Below, piece after piece: positions 34,893-45,972 of a stretch of 64,000 nt of DNA. Below the pieces are notes generated by a model. It ran no database searches, was not told the origin of the DNA, and worked only from the letters and a program-made list of their open reading frames with translations. Source of the DNA: Isoetes taiwanensis (taxonomy: Eukaryota; Streptophyta; Lycopodiopsida; Isoetales; Isoetaceae); the NCBI GenBank assembly GCA_021234155.1, contig JAJEKV010000109.1, positions 404,252-468,251 on the forward strand, in the 5' to 3' direction. Numbering within the stretch: position 1 is the stretch's first letter; every line of letters begins with the position of its first letter. The position numbers and the translations under genes are program-made.

Positions 34893-36524
34893 TGTGACGC
34901 TCCCTGCTAAATATACGGCGCCCGGCCGTACACTCGGCAGGAAATCCCCCATCCGGTCCATCAACCGCATGGGCCCTCGAATCTAACCGCACTCGAGAGA
35001 ATCCTAGTGCGGGCGGGGGGACACAAAGGTGTCTTGGCGCCCTTCCCTATGGGCTCCTATCGCAGGAAGCATAAACAACGTCGAGAACTAGCAATAACAA
35101 TACAACATACTACCGAAGGGTAGTCCATCACATATCCACAACCGCAAAGAAGATAATCCTATGCCATAAAACATAAGAGCTCCTACCCATGGCTCCGACT
35201 CATAAGGAGGGTGACCGACTGGCTAGGCCTCAAGATAGAGCAGAACCGATTCATAACAATGGCGAGGGGCTGGCATAAGACAATGGCTAGGGTTGACCAC
35301 TCCATCCGCCCCTCCTGTGCATACTTTGCGGATGGGCTAAATCAAGCTCGGCGTGACTCTAGCCTTTTAGGATAACGTAATCCCATGGTATCACCCGTCG
35401 GGACTAGCTACCTGTGTTGCATCTCCCCGTCCGATGAGGCGGGAAGGGTTGCATCTCCCCTTCCCGGGGTCTAGAGGTTCAGCTGGCGTGCTAGAGAATC
35501 GTGGCGACACACCATTCGTACTGACCGAACCCCCAAAACAAGAGCCAAGCCGACACTTGCAGCTCTTGAGAGGCAGGCGACACCATCGCCCCGGAGGTGT
35601 CACTCCATGCTCGCCCGCATAAGTGACCGACCATAAGCCTAGCCCACTATGGGATCCCCCGTAGCCCCCACTCGGCAGGGATCCTCCCTCCGCATTGCCT
35701 CTAGCCCCGTTGTGTAGTGCTGAGTCACATCATAGCCTCTATAGCCTGGTGGGCTACTATGCACATGCCGCAACTAATAGGAACTAAGGGATCTACTCTA
35801 GGAGCATACTACATATGGCCCTAGGTCTCTACCCCCTTCCCAATACAAGAGGAGCAAACATGATCAACCAACATCACATAATCATCATATCCTAAGAATG
35901 ATCATAAGAAGAACATCTTAACCTAATCATACAATCTAACTAATGGTTAGGGTTCATTGATTAGGGTTCAAGATGTTGAATACGGGTTCTAGGATGGCTC
36001 TACTCTAGATACAAGATACTAGCACATCTGGAATGCTAATTCGCATGAGCTATCACAACTACTACCCTACATACCGCCTCCGATGCTCTCCCTCCAGATC
36101 CGTGTGCCTCCATGGTCTTCGACTCACGGATCTTTGCTCTTGCTTCAAGAACGAGTCCACCTCGGGGGCTGCCGCACCGCCTATGCCACAAGAACGATGT
36201 TCAAACGGGGTTTCAAGCAGTAGGTGAGTCTCCGGGTGCTAGGGCTGGAAAAAGGCCTAGGGTTGGGGTTCGGCCCTATATAAGTTGGGGTCCACCTAGG
36301 ATGCCCACGTGGCACCAATGGGTGAGTCTCGTGTGGCGGGTGCCCAATAGGTTAAGGCCATGTGGATAATGGTCTTAACCTATGGTTGGCTAAGTTATGT
36401 GAATAACTTGGCCATGCCCCCTAGTGCCACAATCTATGGTATACAAGGCTATGAAGATAGACTTGTATAGTGACGGATCCAAGAATATACGTATTTATGG
36501 CGTATATTCCCCTGGACCGTCACA
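34893..36524 (-). repeat. Copy B 3' LTR
   Basis: 1632 bp, TGTGACG...CGTCACA ends. The 55-bp terminal hairpin is at 36470-36524. Confidence 0.92.
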
Positions 36525-36540
36525 TTCTCCCCCCCTTAGG
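36525..36540 (-). other. Copy B polypurine tract
   Basis: The minus strand reads CCTAAGGGGGGGAGAA immediately before the 3' LTR. Confidence 0.88.
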
Positions 36541-37390
36541 ACAATGCTGTCCTCAGCATTGCGCTAAGGTGACGAACCTACCTTATGCCTGCAAAAGCAA
36601 CAACATGTCATAACCTTTAGTTTACTTTAGCAATCAAGTTTTATTAGTAAAAAGTCAAAATTTAGGCTATATTTGTACTTGTACAAAATTATATAGCCTT
36701 AACAATCGTATATTTCTTACGATAATACAAAAATACTATTATAAGTGTTATTAGGGTTCATAATCTAAATTATGGCTCCCCTATCTTTCTCGAACGCGCG
36801 TCGTTGAAGTCCCCCTTCTACTTGCCCGCAAAAAGGAGCACATTACGTTAGTTTAGTTAATAATTTGTGGTTTTAGGGGACCACCCCCTTACCTCCTTGA
36901 GGCGAACCTCGGCTCAAGGTTGTCCTACTACCTTGCACAAGATCATGGCCCTTTCGATTTGAGCTTAAGGATCATTTAAGATGCTCCCATCATCGCCCAT
37001 GATCGAGTGCTACCTGCATTACCGCGATCGCCCGATCGAGTACACCCCCTGCATCATGCCCCGAGGGTTTCAAGCTAGGGAACGCCTCACGATCCCATCA
37101 TCGCAAGATGATCACTTTAACCTTCACCATGACCCTCCCACGGCCGGTGTCGTCCCCCGCGATCGCATCGTGGCATAGAGAGCATCCCATCGATGTCCCA
37201 TCATCGCCCACCATGCCTCATTCCTCACTCACATGACCCTAATGGTCATGCGCACCTCTCTTGGTGCATGTGGCCTAGAGAATGCCCTAAAGCATGCATC
37301 CCATCATCGCCCACACGATCAAAGGTTCCGCACATGCACCCTACTAACTAGAATGCATGCGGGGCTTAAGGCTAACTAACAACATACTAG
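36541..37390 (-). other. Copy B 3' non-coding region
   Basis: Non-coding, matches copy A 30376-31245 with several deletions. Confidence 0.55.
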
Positions 37391-37740
37391 CTAACCACCT
37401 GGCAAGTCGGGGTCGACCAAGTCGGAGACGACTCGCCCATCAAACTCCTTCATAAACTCTGGGTATTGCTTCTCCAAATCTTGCTTCAATACCCATGTCA
37501 CGTCTTCCACGGGCAAGTGCTTCCACTTGACCAAATATTGGAGGAATTGAGACCACCTAGTCCTCTTAAATGACTTATCAAGAAGCAATTCAGGCACAAT
37601 TTCAACTTCATCCTCCGTCATTTCCAACAAAGTTGGAGTATCCAAAACCTCCTCAGGGTTAGGATCGTGCCTTTTTAATAAACTCACATGGAAGACCTTA
37701 AGGTGGGCCAAGAGATCCCCACTCTTCTCCAAGATCTTGA
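37391..37740 (-). pseudogene. Copy B integrase C-terminus with chromodomain-like module
   Basis: A 113-codon open frame. It starts near LAHLKVFHVSLLKRHDPNPE (the end of the GPY/F module, family pattern H-x-V-F-H-V-S-L-L-K) and continues through VPELLLDKSFKR to FLQYLVKWKHLPVEDVTWVL and LEKQYPEFMKEF, the chromodomain pattern (Y-L-V-K-W-K-G-x-P-x-E-x-x-T-W-E...L...(F/Y)-x-x-F). In other elements such domains bind methylated H3 tails or associate with heterochromatin. The first aromatic cage position is not obvious, so it may be a divergent (group II) type. The module itself is open; the polyprotein upstream is broken. Confidence 0.82.
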
Positions 37741-38195
37741 ACGGACCGGCCCACCTAGGGGCGAGCTTCCTACAATTGCTGATGCGGAGCTTCCCTTGCT
37801 TTAACCTTTACTTGAGCCAACTTTATCTGTCACAACAAAACAACTCTCGAGGAGTTTTATGTCTATCTGCTAGACTCTTCAAATATGCCCATGCTGTTGA
37901 AGATACTCTCACACTTCTACCAAAAGCTATCGCATATATGCTGTCGTTGTTGAGAAACTTCCACCTTGGGCACTAAATTATGCCACATAACTATGGTATA
38001 CATTGATAACTATAACTGATCATGGGGGAGACATCTTCGATGACTCTTGCTTCATATTATTGTACGTAATTGACCAGGTGGCTGACTCAGCCCATTTGGA
38101 TTACTTGTTCCAATCATAGCTTCTCAACGTGCTCTCCAAAATTGTGTTGGTGCGGTCCCTTTGCTGATTGACTGCAATTGATAAGCAAAAACTCA

Positions 38196-38510
38196 TCAAC
38201 AAGTTGGTGCAGCTCGTGTTGAAGAAGTCTTGCTAAACGTCGCTAAAGAACTTCGGATCTCTGTTGGTGATGATCGACCTGTGCATTCCATGCAGCCTAA
38301 AAGAACTCTTATGTAAACCACACGGCTAGATCCAAGGCGGTGTCTATGGTGTGGCATGGCAAGTATGTGCCCTTTTGATAAGCTATATACCACAACTATC
38401 AAGGCTTTGAAGCTTCTTGTTGTCCTTGAAGGCCAACTATAAAACCCATGCCGATGACTTCCCACTTGGTGTCCGGTAATTGCCCAAGGTTCCAAAACTC
38501 CCACGGAATC
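38196..38510 (-). pseudogene. Copy B integrase core fragment
   Basis: The minus strand reads RTTRSFKALIVVVYSLSKGH, the same integrase block as copy A 29290-29520, preceded by a frameshift that breaks the MGFIVGLP segment. Confidence 0.72.
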
Positions 38511-38779
38511 CGGGTTGTTCCGCCCTTGTCCGCTGGCTCCACCGACATTCTTGGATATATCGATTATCTACTTCTTCATACCCCCGGGGACGTAGCTACT
38601 TCTAATCTTGAAGTAGGCCTTTATAAATTTTGCATGGCTGGAAATAGGGATATTATGCGTGTCGTGGAAGATTGTTCTTACTTCTTATACTTTGGGTACG
38701 CATAATTGTTCTTTGCTATTAGAGATTCCCTTCCTTTTTAAACTATTTGAAGGTTTCTCTTTCTTAATCCGTCCTTGCA

Positions 38780-39300
38780 CTCTTGCAACGACTAGCCCAT
38801 TATGTGCTTGAAGTCCATGTTGGGGTAGATGGCTTCTTCTATCTTCTTGCCGAATTCACTTGCCGAAGTGGAGATTGCAAATTGATGCTTCAAAGGCTTG
38901 CCAATGAGTGGCGGCGTCTTAGCATCTCCATGGCTTCCCTCAATTGGGCTACATGCTCTTCCATTAATTTGCTGTAGATCACGATGTTGTTGAAGAGATA
39001 TTGATGAAGAAATCATCCAAGGAATCTTCGAAGATGTTGTCCTCGAATGCATACAAATTGGTGGAGCATTCCATAGACTCAAGGGCATCACTGTGAAATG
39101 ATAGTGCCCATACCAAGTTCTGAAGGAGTCTTATAATTATTTTCCCCCTTCATCCTTATTTGCTGATTGCCCGAGCTTAAGTTGATTTTGTAGAAGAATC
39201 CTGCTTCTTGGGGCTGATCCATTATGTCGTTTACTTGCTGAGCTTCCCATGGTTGATATACATCTTTAGAATTCCATCTTGGCCGAAGGGATCCCCAAGT
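38780..39300 (-). pseudogene. Copy B reverse transcriptase fragment
   Basis: MPLSLWNAPPICMHS (from 39088) and the adjacent nucleotides for an SLDDFFIN segment mark the RT palm. FYKINLSSGNQQIRMKGE-like coding (39200-39150) precedes it. It ends EFGKKIEEAIYPNMDFKHIMG (38855-38795), matching copy A 28900-28960. Several frameshifts. Confidence 0.72.
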
Positions 39301-41660
39301 CGGTCAACTCTTACAACTATTCCTTGAGTTCCTTGAGCTCTGCTAGCTTGGAACTGCTCATTCTATAAAGAGCCTTGCTAATCCGGTGCAAGAGTGATTT
39401 CAGACTCTACGCCTCTATAGAGCACAAGCTCTCAAATTTCATCAAGGGATATATCATGGGACTTCTTAATTAACTTAGAAATTGGCCAAGGCAACTGTTT
39501 CGAAGTAGCATGTTCCTTCTTACTCTTGTAGTCGGGGTTGACAACTTGTAGCTTATGTACGACCTCATTCCTCATGATGTACTTAAGTAATTGCTTTATT
39601 GACATGCTGTTTGCCATTGGAATTACTTATCTTAAATTATAAGGTACTTGCCCTTTGGTGCTGGGATAAGTATCTCTTGCTTATGATAATAAATTATTGC
39701 CTTAGCCGGCTTTAATATTGCATGTCTATTCTGAGGTCATGGCTGCCAATGTACATAAGTTGGTGCCGATGCTTTACTTAGCTATGCTTGAGGTTGATGT
39801 CGACTTGACTCTTGTTCGTTGGTCTTTGCTAATTACCGACCTTGCCTTAATTACTGGCCTAGATTTAGACTTAAGAGTCTTGCTCTTAAAGATGTCCGTC
39901 ATCTAGGAGGTGCAAAATTACAAGTTAAAGAACTACTTACATAAATCCTATGGCCACAAATTTAGTCGGCATGACATTACTTTTGGGCACACATAGAAAA
40001 CTATATGGTTAGATAATTATTCTTGTTTCAGATCTAATCTATAGTCTAGGATCTCCCCTTTCTTACTTATTGCCCTCTTGAAATAGTCCCACCTTTGAGT
40101 TGATGCCATCTAAGAAGTTGGCGAACTTATTAGATTGCTTCCCTTCATTTGGTCGGATTATTCCTTATGTCTTGGAAGTACTGGTCATATACATGGTCGA
40201 CGGTTATCCTATTATTGAATCCTTCTTAGCGAGGTGATCAAGTTCACTTAAGAGGTTCCAATATGCTTTGGATATCCGCCAGAATGTATACAATTATTGT
40301 ACTCCATACATTTTCTTTCCAATACTTGAAGCTTTGCTCCATTCTTGGGTCCATCTTTCTAAAGGAAAAGACAAAAAAATCTACTCGAAAATTTCGTCCC
40401 CATCCCATCATGGATGTTATCACCCATAATTCTAAGAAACTCAACTATCTCGATAGGTCCCCTAGCTTGCTCAAAGCTGGTGTAGACATTAGTCGTTGGA
40501 GTAGCAAGGCGATGATCCATAATTTGTTGAAAAGAATCGGTATCCTTGGAGTTGTTGTATGGTCCTTCAAGTGCCCCCTTTCTTTTATTGAACATATTTT
40601 GACTCGCTTTCGTCCTTAATGTTGATGCCAGTACTACCTTCATTAACATTATCCCTCTTAGTGGACTTGCTGATGTAGATAACATAAATTTCTGTGTCGC
40701 ATCCCAAGAGCTTGAAGATAATGTTCTTCACATTCTAGAATCTTTCATGTCGCTCATCTGCCTTGGAGGTTACGAGATTCGAGGATGATTCTTCCAACTC
40801 CTGAATTGCTATTGTTGTGTTTGACCTTGTCGATTCTATTCTTCGTCTTGCTAGTTGCATGTTGTTGTTATAAGGTGATGACAATGTTGGGTGCTTTACC
40901 GCTTCTAAGCGTGCAACTTCTCTTCTTTGAGATGAGTTTATGTGCATCCATCCGGGGACTAATCTTGGTGATCAATTAATAATCTTTGGTATTTGGTCCC
41001 CTATGATGCCTCTTCTTGATGGTGTTTGACCTCCAATCTCTGAGGTGGAAGATTGAAGATCATCATGAGCTTGCGATGGTGTTGCCGAGGTTGATGTAGG
41101 CGCTCTGAAGTATTGGGGCTGATGAGGAAGAAATTTGTTACAGTCTCGCCATATGCCTACTCCTGAGGAGCCTACCCTTGCTGGCTTGCAATACCTCCTT
41201 AGTCAAAGCATGTCTGCTTGGAATCTAGATCTGATACTACTATGTCCTGTATATCTGCGATAGTTGCCCTTCCTCGGAGGTATATCCAGTCTCATCTTTT
41301 ATGGCTCTTGATATCATAAGTCGATGAAGTATACTTGTTGGTGGTGTAGCTGTGGCATTAGTCATCGATGTGGGGTCGTTCTTCGAGACAATATGACACT
41401 TGGAGAATATCCTTGACTAGGAGGTGTTCCTCCCCTAATGTCATCAATTTTATAAGTGCCATGATGCCCATTGGTTGTTGCATAGCCCTCTTGGGAATTC
41501 TTATGTCTAATTTTGATGTCGCAGTCGTCCTTCCGATAGGCTCCCCTTTCTTACTTGTGTTCGGCCTTCCCTGTACACCATCTTGGCCTTTGATTTGCTG
41601 AAGTTTCCTCCATAAGTTTGCCCTCTTCTTTCAATTCATTGATGTTGTCGAGTGTCTCCA
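39301..41660 (-). pseudogene. Copy B gag and N-terminal pol region, degraded
   Basis: Collinear with copy A 26090-28430. Starts around DPRASTLETLDNINELKEEG (about 41658-41600) and is broken by many stops. No zinc knuckle or protease active site was recognised, so the gag/protease label is positional. Confidence 0.42.
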
Positions 41661-42616
41661 ATGTCGAGGCTCGAGGATCTGTAACGAAGGTTCTCCTGAC
41701 CTATTTTACTGCCCTAAGCACAAGGCAATTAATACTACCGCAAGAACAATTATTTATGTTTACTTACTCTACAAACCCTAATTTTTATACCTTTATCCAC
41801 TCTACCTCAAATGACCCACTTGGCATATGGCACTCTACTAGGCACTGAGAAAGGTACTTATTTACTATCGTGGGGGTGGTAGAAGGAGATTTATTCACTG
41901 AGTGTACTTGGTGTGCTAAGACTAAATTACTTAAATAGAATGAATTCCTAGATAATTATCTATGATACAAGGCATGGCTGAAGACACTTGATGATAGTGC
42001 ACCTATAACGTGTGTTGGTGTACCCTACCAACGTGTGACAACAATTTCTAAGGCCTTGGCAACTAGCTGGGTTTCTAAGAAAAAGGTTTAATTATACTAC
42101 CTACATGTAGACAAGAAGACACTTAGCAAGATAAGACGACAAGTAAGCGTGAAGGGTGCAGAGGCCAATTTTGCATAGCCTTCCGATTTCGGATCTTTGG
42201 GACTTGTATCAAGAGTTTTAGAGAATTTAAAGATCCTAACATACTTATTTAAAAATTTCTAACCTAATTTGGAACTTTTCCTGGGCTAATTGGGCAAAAT
42301 TTGGCCTGGATATGGTGAAATCGGATGGCTATGCGAAAATGGGCCTTCTGTGAAGGGTGCAGAGGCCAATTTCGCACAGCCTTCCGATTTCGGCTGTTTG
42401 GTCCAAAATTTAGCTAATTTGCCTATAGAACCCATACTAATTTACCCTATTTGGATGCTTACAGTCATGATGGCTACACTAAACTAAAATTTGAGCAACT
42501 TAAACACATTTTAATAAACACATTTTAATACAAGAATTGAAGTCAATTAACAACAAAATTTTATATTTATAGAGGGAAAACTTAGCAATTACATTAATTT
42601 ACACAAAACTTCATCC
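41661..42616 (-). other. Copy B spacer between H3-like gene and gag region
   Basis: Non-coding. Contains a roughly 45-bp direct duplication (42152-42200 and 42348-42395, sharing gtgaagggtgcagaggccaa and ccttccgatttcgg). Copy A carries its large insertion within the matching spacer. Confidence 0.6.
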
Positions 42617-43761
42617 TCAAGGGTATTTCTTACGGATGCAACGCGCCAAGTGCAAGTCCTTGGGCATCAGGGTCACCCTCTTCGCGTGAATTGCGCAGAG
42701 GTTCCCTTCTTCGAACAACTGGGTGAGCTCAGCCTCAGCGGCTACTTGCAGCACCCGAGTTGTGAGCGACGTCACCCTATAGTCGGTGACGAAGTCTTGC
42801 ATGACCTCCCTCATGAGCGGCTCAAAAGCCTTCCTAATCAGGAGATTAGTGCACTGTTGGAAGTGCCTAATCTCCCGAAAAACTCGGGCATGCCTTGTGT
42901 TCGGCCCATGGTGGACCTTCCTTGGCTTCTCGGGTCGTGGCGGCGGCGGCGGCTTGGGCTGGTTCCTTACTGGCCGGCCTCCCTCCACGTATCGTTGAAC
43001 GTTCTGGCGGCAGTACCAGTCGTTATACCTCGTCCAATGACGGAGGTATTCTTCATACGCCTTGAGGTGGCGTCTGTAGAGTCGGTCCTCCCTCAAGGCG
43101 AACGGTCGCTCGTCCGCCTTCTACTTCTTAACCACCTTAGGTGGCTTGGGCCACTTTGGATAAGGTGGTCTTGCGTCGGGGTTTGAAGATTCCCCGACGA
43201 CTTCGGCGTCCTCCTCCCCTTCTTCTTCCTCTTCATCCCCTCCTCCTTCTTCCACCTCCTCCTCTTCGCGTGGGGGAGGCTCTTCAATCATGACGGTCCG
43301 GCGAGGCCCGTCGTTTCTTTTCTTCGTCCGCCTCTCCCTCTCCCTCTGCTCCCGCTCTCTCTCCCTCTTCTTCCTCGCAAGCACCTCCTCGTCCATTCCG
43401 CAACCTTCTCCTTGCCCTTCTTCTTGGGTACCGAAGGGTCTGCCTCCTGAGTTTGGTGCTGCTGCTGCTGCTCCACCTGCTCCTCAACCTGCTCTTCCAC
43501 CTCTGTGTCCGAGGAAGGCCCAAAGTGGCGGGACTCGCCAGTTCTCTGGGTGCCCGCCGACGAAGAACTGGTGCTGTTGGGCACCTCCTCCTCCGAGACA
43601 TGGAATGTCTCGTCGCTGCTGCTGGAGGGAAGCTCCTCTCCCCCCTTCTTGGGTCGAAGGTGCTCCGGGATCTTCTTCACATGGCGACCTGCTGCTAAAT
43701 GCGCAATCGAGAGTGTAGGTCGCTCACCTGGCTTCCTGGCTGTCTGCTTGGTTCGAGCCAT
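42617..43761 (-). CDS. Retrotransposon-encoded histone H3-like protein (nearly intact)
   Basis: About 381 codons, located about 570 bp inside the 5' LTR and sense to the element. It starts [18 protein letters not shown], identical to the H3 tail through Lys9, with Pro replacing Ser10. Then come [13 protein letters not shown], a Ser/Glu/Gln-rich linker with [14 protein letters not shown], a Arg/Glu-rich basic block (about 43375-43320), an acidic run (43260-43195) and a Pro-rich stretch. The last 90 codons (42889-42620) form an H3 fold: [19 protein letters not shown] (alpha-N/alpha-1), [28 protein letters not shown] (alpha-2), then [20 protein letters not shown] (alpha-3). Loop 1 has the canonical H3 length, without the usual CENH3 insertion; one residue is missing after LLIRK. 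Two defects: a frameshift near 43400 and an in-frame TAG at 43121-43123. Expected role if expressed: nuclear, incorporation with H4; function in the element is unknown. Confidence 0.9.
42620..42889 (-). other. Histone H3 fold domain within the copy B gene
   Basis: Ninety uninterrupted codons. Highly conserved H3 signatures are EIR-(H/R)-(F/Y)-Q, LLIRK, AAEA, LFE-(D/E)[12 protein letters not shown] and MPKD. The His and Cys of CAIHAKR, at the H3-H3 four-helix interface, are kept. The C-terminus is IRKKYP in place of IRGERA. EIRHFQ and [10 protein letters not shown] occur in CENH3 proteins too, so the source could be canonical H3, an H3 variant or CENH3. Confidence 0.92.
43729..43761 (-). other. 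H3 amino-terminal tail motif
   Basis: Codons for [11 protein letters not shown] retain the Arg2, Thr3, Lys4, Arg8 and Lys9 positions read by histone-modifying enzymes. Ser10 is replaced by Pro. Confidence 0.92.
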
Positions 43762-44328
43762 ACTTGACGGTCTAGAAAACGGGTGACGTAAGGCTGACCA
43801 AGAGAGAGATGGTGGAGGAAAAGGTTGGAGGGAAAATGAGGTGTCAGGGATATTTTAAAAGGAGGGTCCCTGGGAATTTTCCCTACCATTAATAGGCCTA
43901 CTTATTAGCCCCCCTTATTAATTACACCATAGTACCCTTATTATTAATATATATTAAATTTCTAATACACATACTAAAATTCGTATTATACCTTTAAAAT
44001 TTCAAATTTCCTAATGGTTTGAAGTGTTAATTATGGATTTGCGCCATTTTTCACTCGGGTCTCAGATTGGCATGATTCTTCGACCCATTTTAGGTGAAAT
44101 TTGATGCAGATGCATAATTTTCACTCAAAATTAACTAGAAGGTAAATTTGACTCATTTATTCCTTCGTCTAACACTTAACCTAATTCCTGACCCACTACC
44201 TAGGAGAAAAAATTTTTCCCCTATTTTCGCGGTTCAATGGTGGAAATGTTTATTTCACACCCCTATAGGCCTGTTAGACTACTTTCATGGTTATGGTCAG
44301 TGCTAGTTCTTGGTCAACCAAGAACATC

Positions 44329-44340
44329 GCTCTGATACCA
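44329..44340 (-). other. Copy B primer-binding site (tRNA-iMet)
   Basis: The minus strand reads TGGTATCAGAGC, one base after the 5' LTR. Confidence 0.9.
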
Positions 44341-44341
44341 T

Positions 44342-45972
44342 TGTGACGCTCCCTGCTAAATATACGCACCCTACTGCGTACACTCGGCAGGAAATCCCCC
44401 ATCTGGTCCATCAACCGCATGGGCCCTCCGTCTAACCCGCACTCTGAGAGAATCCTAGTGCGGGCAGGGGACATGAAGGTGTCTTGCGCGCCCTTCCCCT
44501 ATGGGCTCCTATCACAGTGGAAGCATAAACAACGTCAGAACTAGCAATAACAATACAACATACTACCTCGAAGGGTAGTTCATCACATATCCACAACTGC
44601 AAAGAAGATAATCCTATGCCATAAAACATAAGAGCTCCTACCCATGGCTCGGACTCATAAGGAGGGTGGCCCGACAGCTAGGCCTCAAGATAGAAGCGGA
44701 CCGAGTCATAACAATGGCGGGGCGGCATAAGACAATGGCTAGGGTTGACCACTCCATCCGCCCCTCCTGTGCATACTTTGCGGATGGGCTAAATCAAGCT
44801 CTGGCGTGACTCTAGCCTTGGGATCACGTAATCCCATGGTATCACCCGTCCGGGACTACTCGTGTTGCATCTCCACTGGTCGATGAGGCGGGAAGGGTTG
44901 CATCTCCCCTTCCGTTCAGCGGCGGGCTAGAGAATCATGGCGACACCACATTCGCACCCGTGAACCCCCAAAACAAGAGCCAAGCCGACACTTGCAGCTC
45001 TTGAGAGGCAGGGCGACACCATCGCCCCAGGAGGTGTCAGACCCATGCTCGGCCCGCATGAAGTGACCGACCATAAGCCTAGCCCACTATGGGATCCCCC
45101 GTAGCCCCCACTCGGCAGGGATCCTCCCTCCGCATTGCCTCTAGCCCCGTTGTGTAGTGCTGAGTCACATCATAGCCTCTATAGCCTGGTGGGCTACTAT
45201 GCACATGCCGCAACTAATAGGAACTAAGGGATCTACTCTAGGAGCATACTACGTATGGCCCTAGGTCTCTACCCCCCTTCCCAATACAAGAGGAGCAAAC
45301 ATGATCAACCAACATCACATAATCATCATGTCCTAAGAATGATCATAAGAAGAACATCTTAACCTAATCATACAACCTAACTAATGGTTAGGGTTCATTG
45401 ATTAGGGTTCAAGATGTTGAATACGGGTTCTAGGATGGCTCTACTCTAGATACAAGATACTAGCACATCTGGAATGCTAATTCCAGATGAGCTATCACAA
45501 CTACTACCCTACATACCTGCTCCTGATGCTCTCCCTCCAGATCCGTGTGCCTCCATGGTCTTCGACTCACGTGATGCTGCTCTTGCTTCAAGAACGGGTC
45601 TACCCTGCGGGGGCTGCTGCACCAGTCTATGCCACAGCAAACGATGTTCGAAACGGGGTTTCGAACGAGTAGGTGAGTCTCTGGGTGCTAGGGCTGGAAA
45701 AAGGCCTAGGGTTAGGGTTCCCGCCTATATAAGTTAGGTCCACCTAGGATGCCACGTGGCACCAATCGGGTGAGTCTCGTGTGGCGGGTGCCCAATAGGT
45801 TAAGGCCATGTGGATAATGGTCTTAACCTATGGTTGGCTAAGTTATGTGAATAACTTGGCCATGCCCCCTAGTGCCACAATCTATGGTATACAAGGCTAT
45901 GAAGATAGACTTGTATAGTGACGGATCCAGGAATATACGTATTTATGGCGTATATTCCCCTGGACCGTCACA
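44342..45972 (-). repeat. Copy B 5' LTR
   Basis: 1631 bp, near-identical to 34893-36524 over long stretches. Confidence 0.92.

Larger units (their letters stand above)
34893..45972 (-). mobile_element. LTR retrotransposon copy B, histone-H3-carrying chromovirus family
   Basis: 11,080 bp in reverse orientation: 5' LTR 44342-45972, 3' LTR 34893-36524, PBS 44329-44340, PPT 36525-36540, TSD gttag (34888-34892 and 45973-45977). It lacks the 3.4-kb insertion of copy A. Order: PBS, H3-like gene (43761-42617), spacer of about 0.5-0.9 kb, gag region, RT, integrase, chromodomain, 3' non-coding. The H3-like gene and the chromodomain are clearly better preserved than gag, RT and integrase. Confidence 0.93.

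Noticed and set aside
42617-43761. Interpretation as an ordinary host H3 or CENH3 gene next to a transposon
   Set aside because: It lies inside the LTR pair at a fixed place, sense to the element, and the homologous gene occurs at the same place in copy A.
43290-43786. Plus-strand ORFs opposite the H3-like gene
   Set aside because: They are mirror frames of the Ser/Glu/Arg-rich linker and have no family motifs. The minus-strand reading gives H3.
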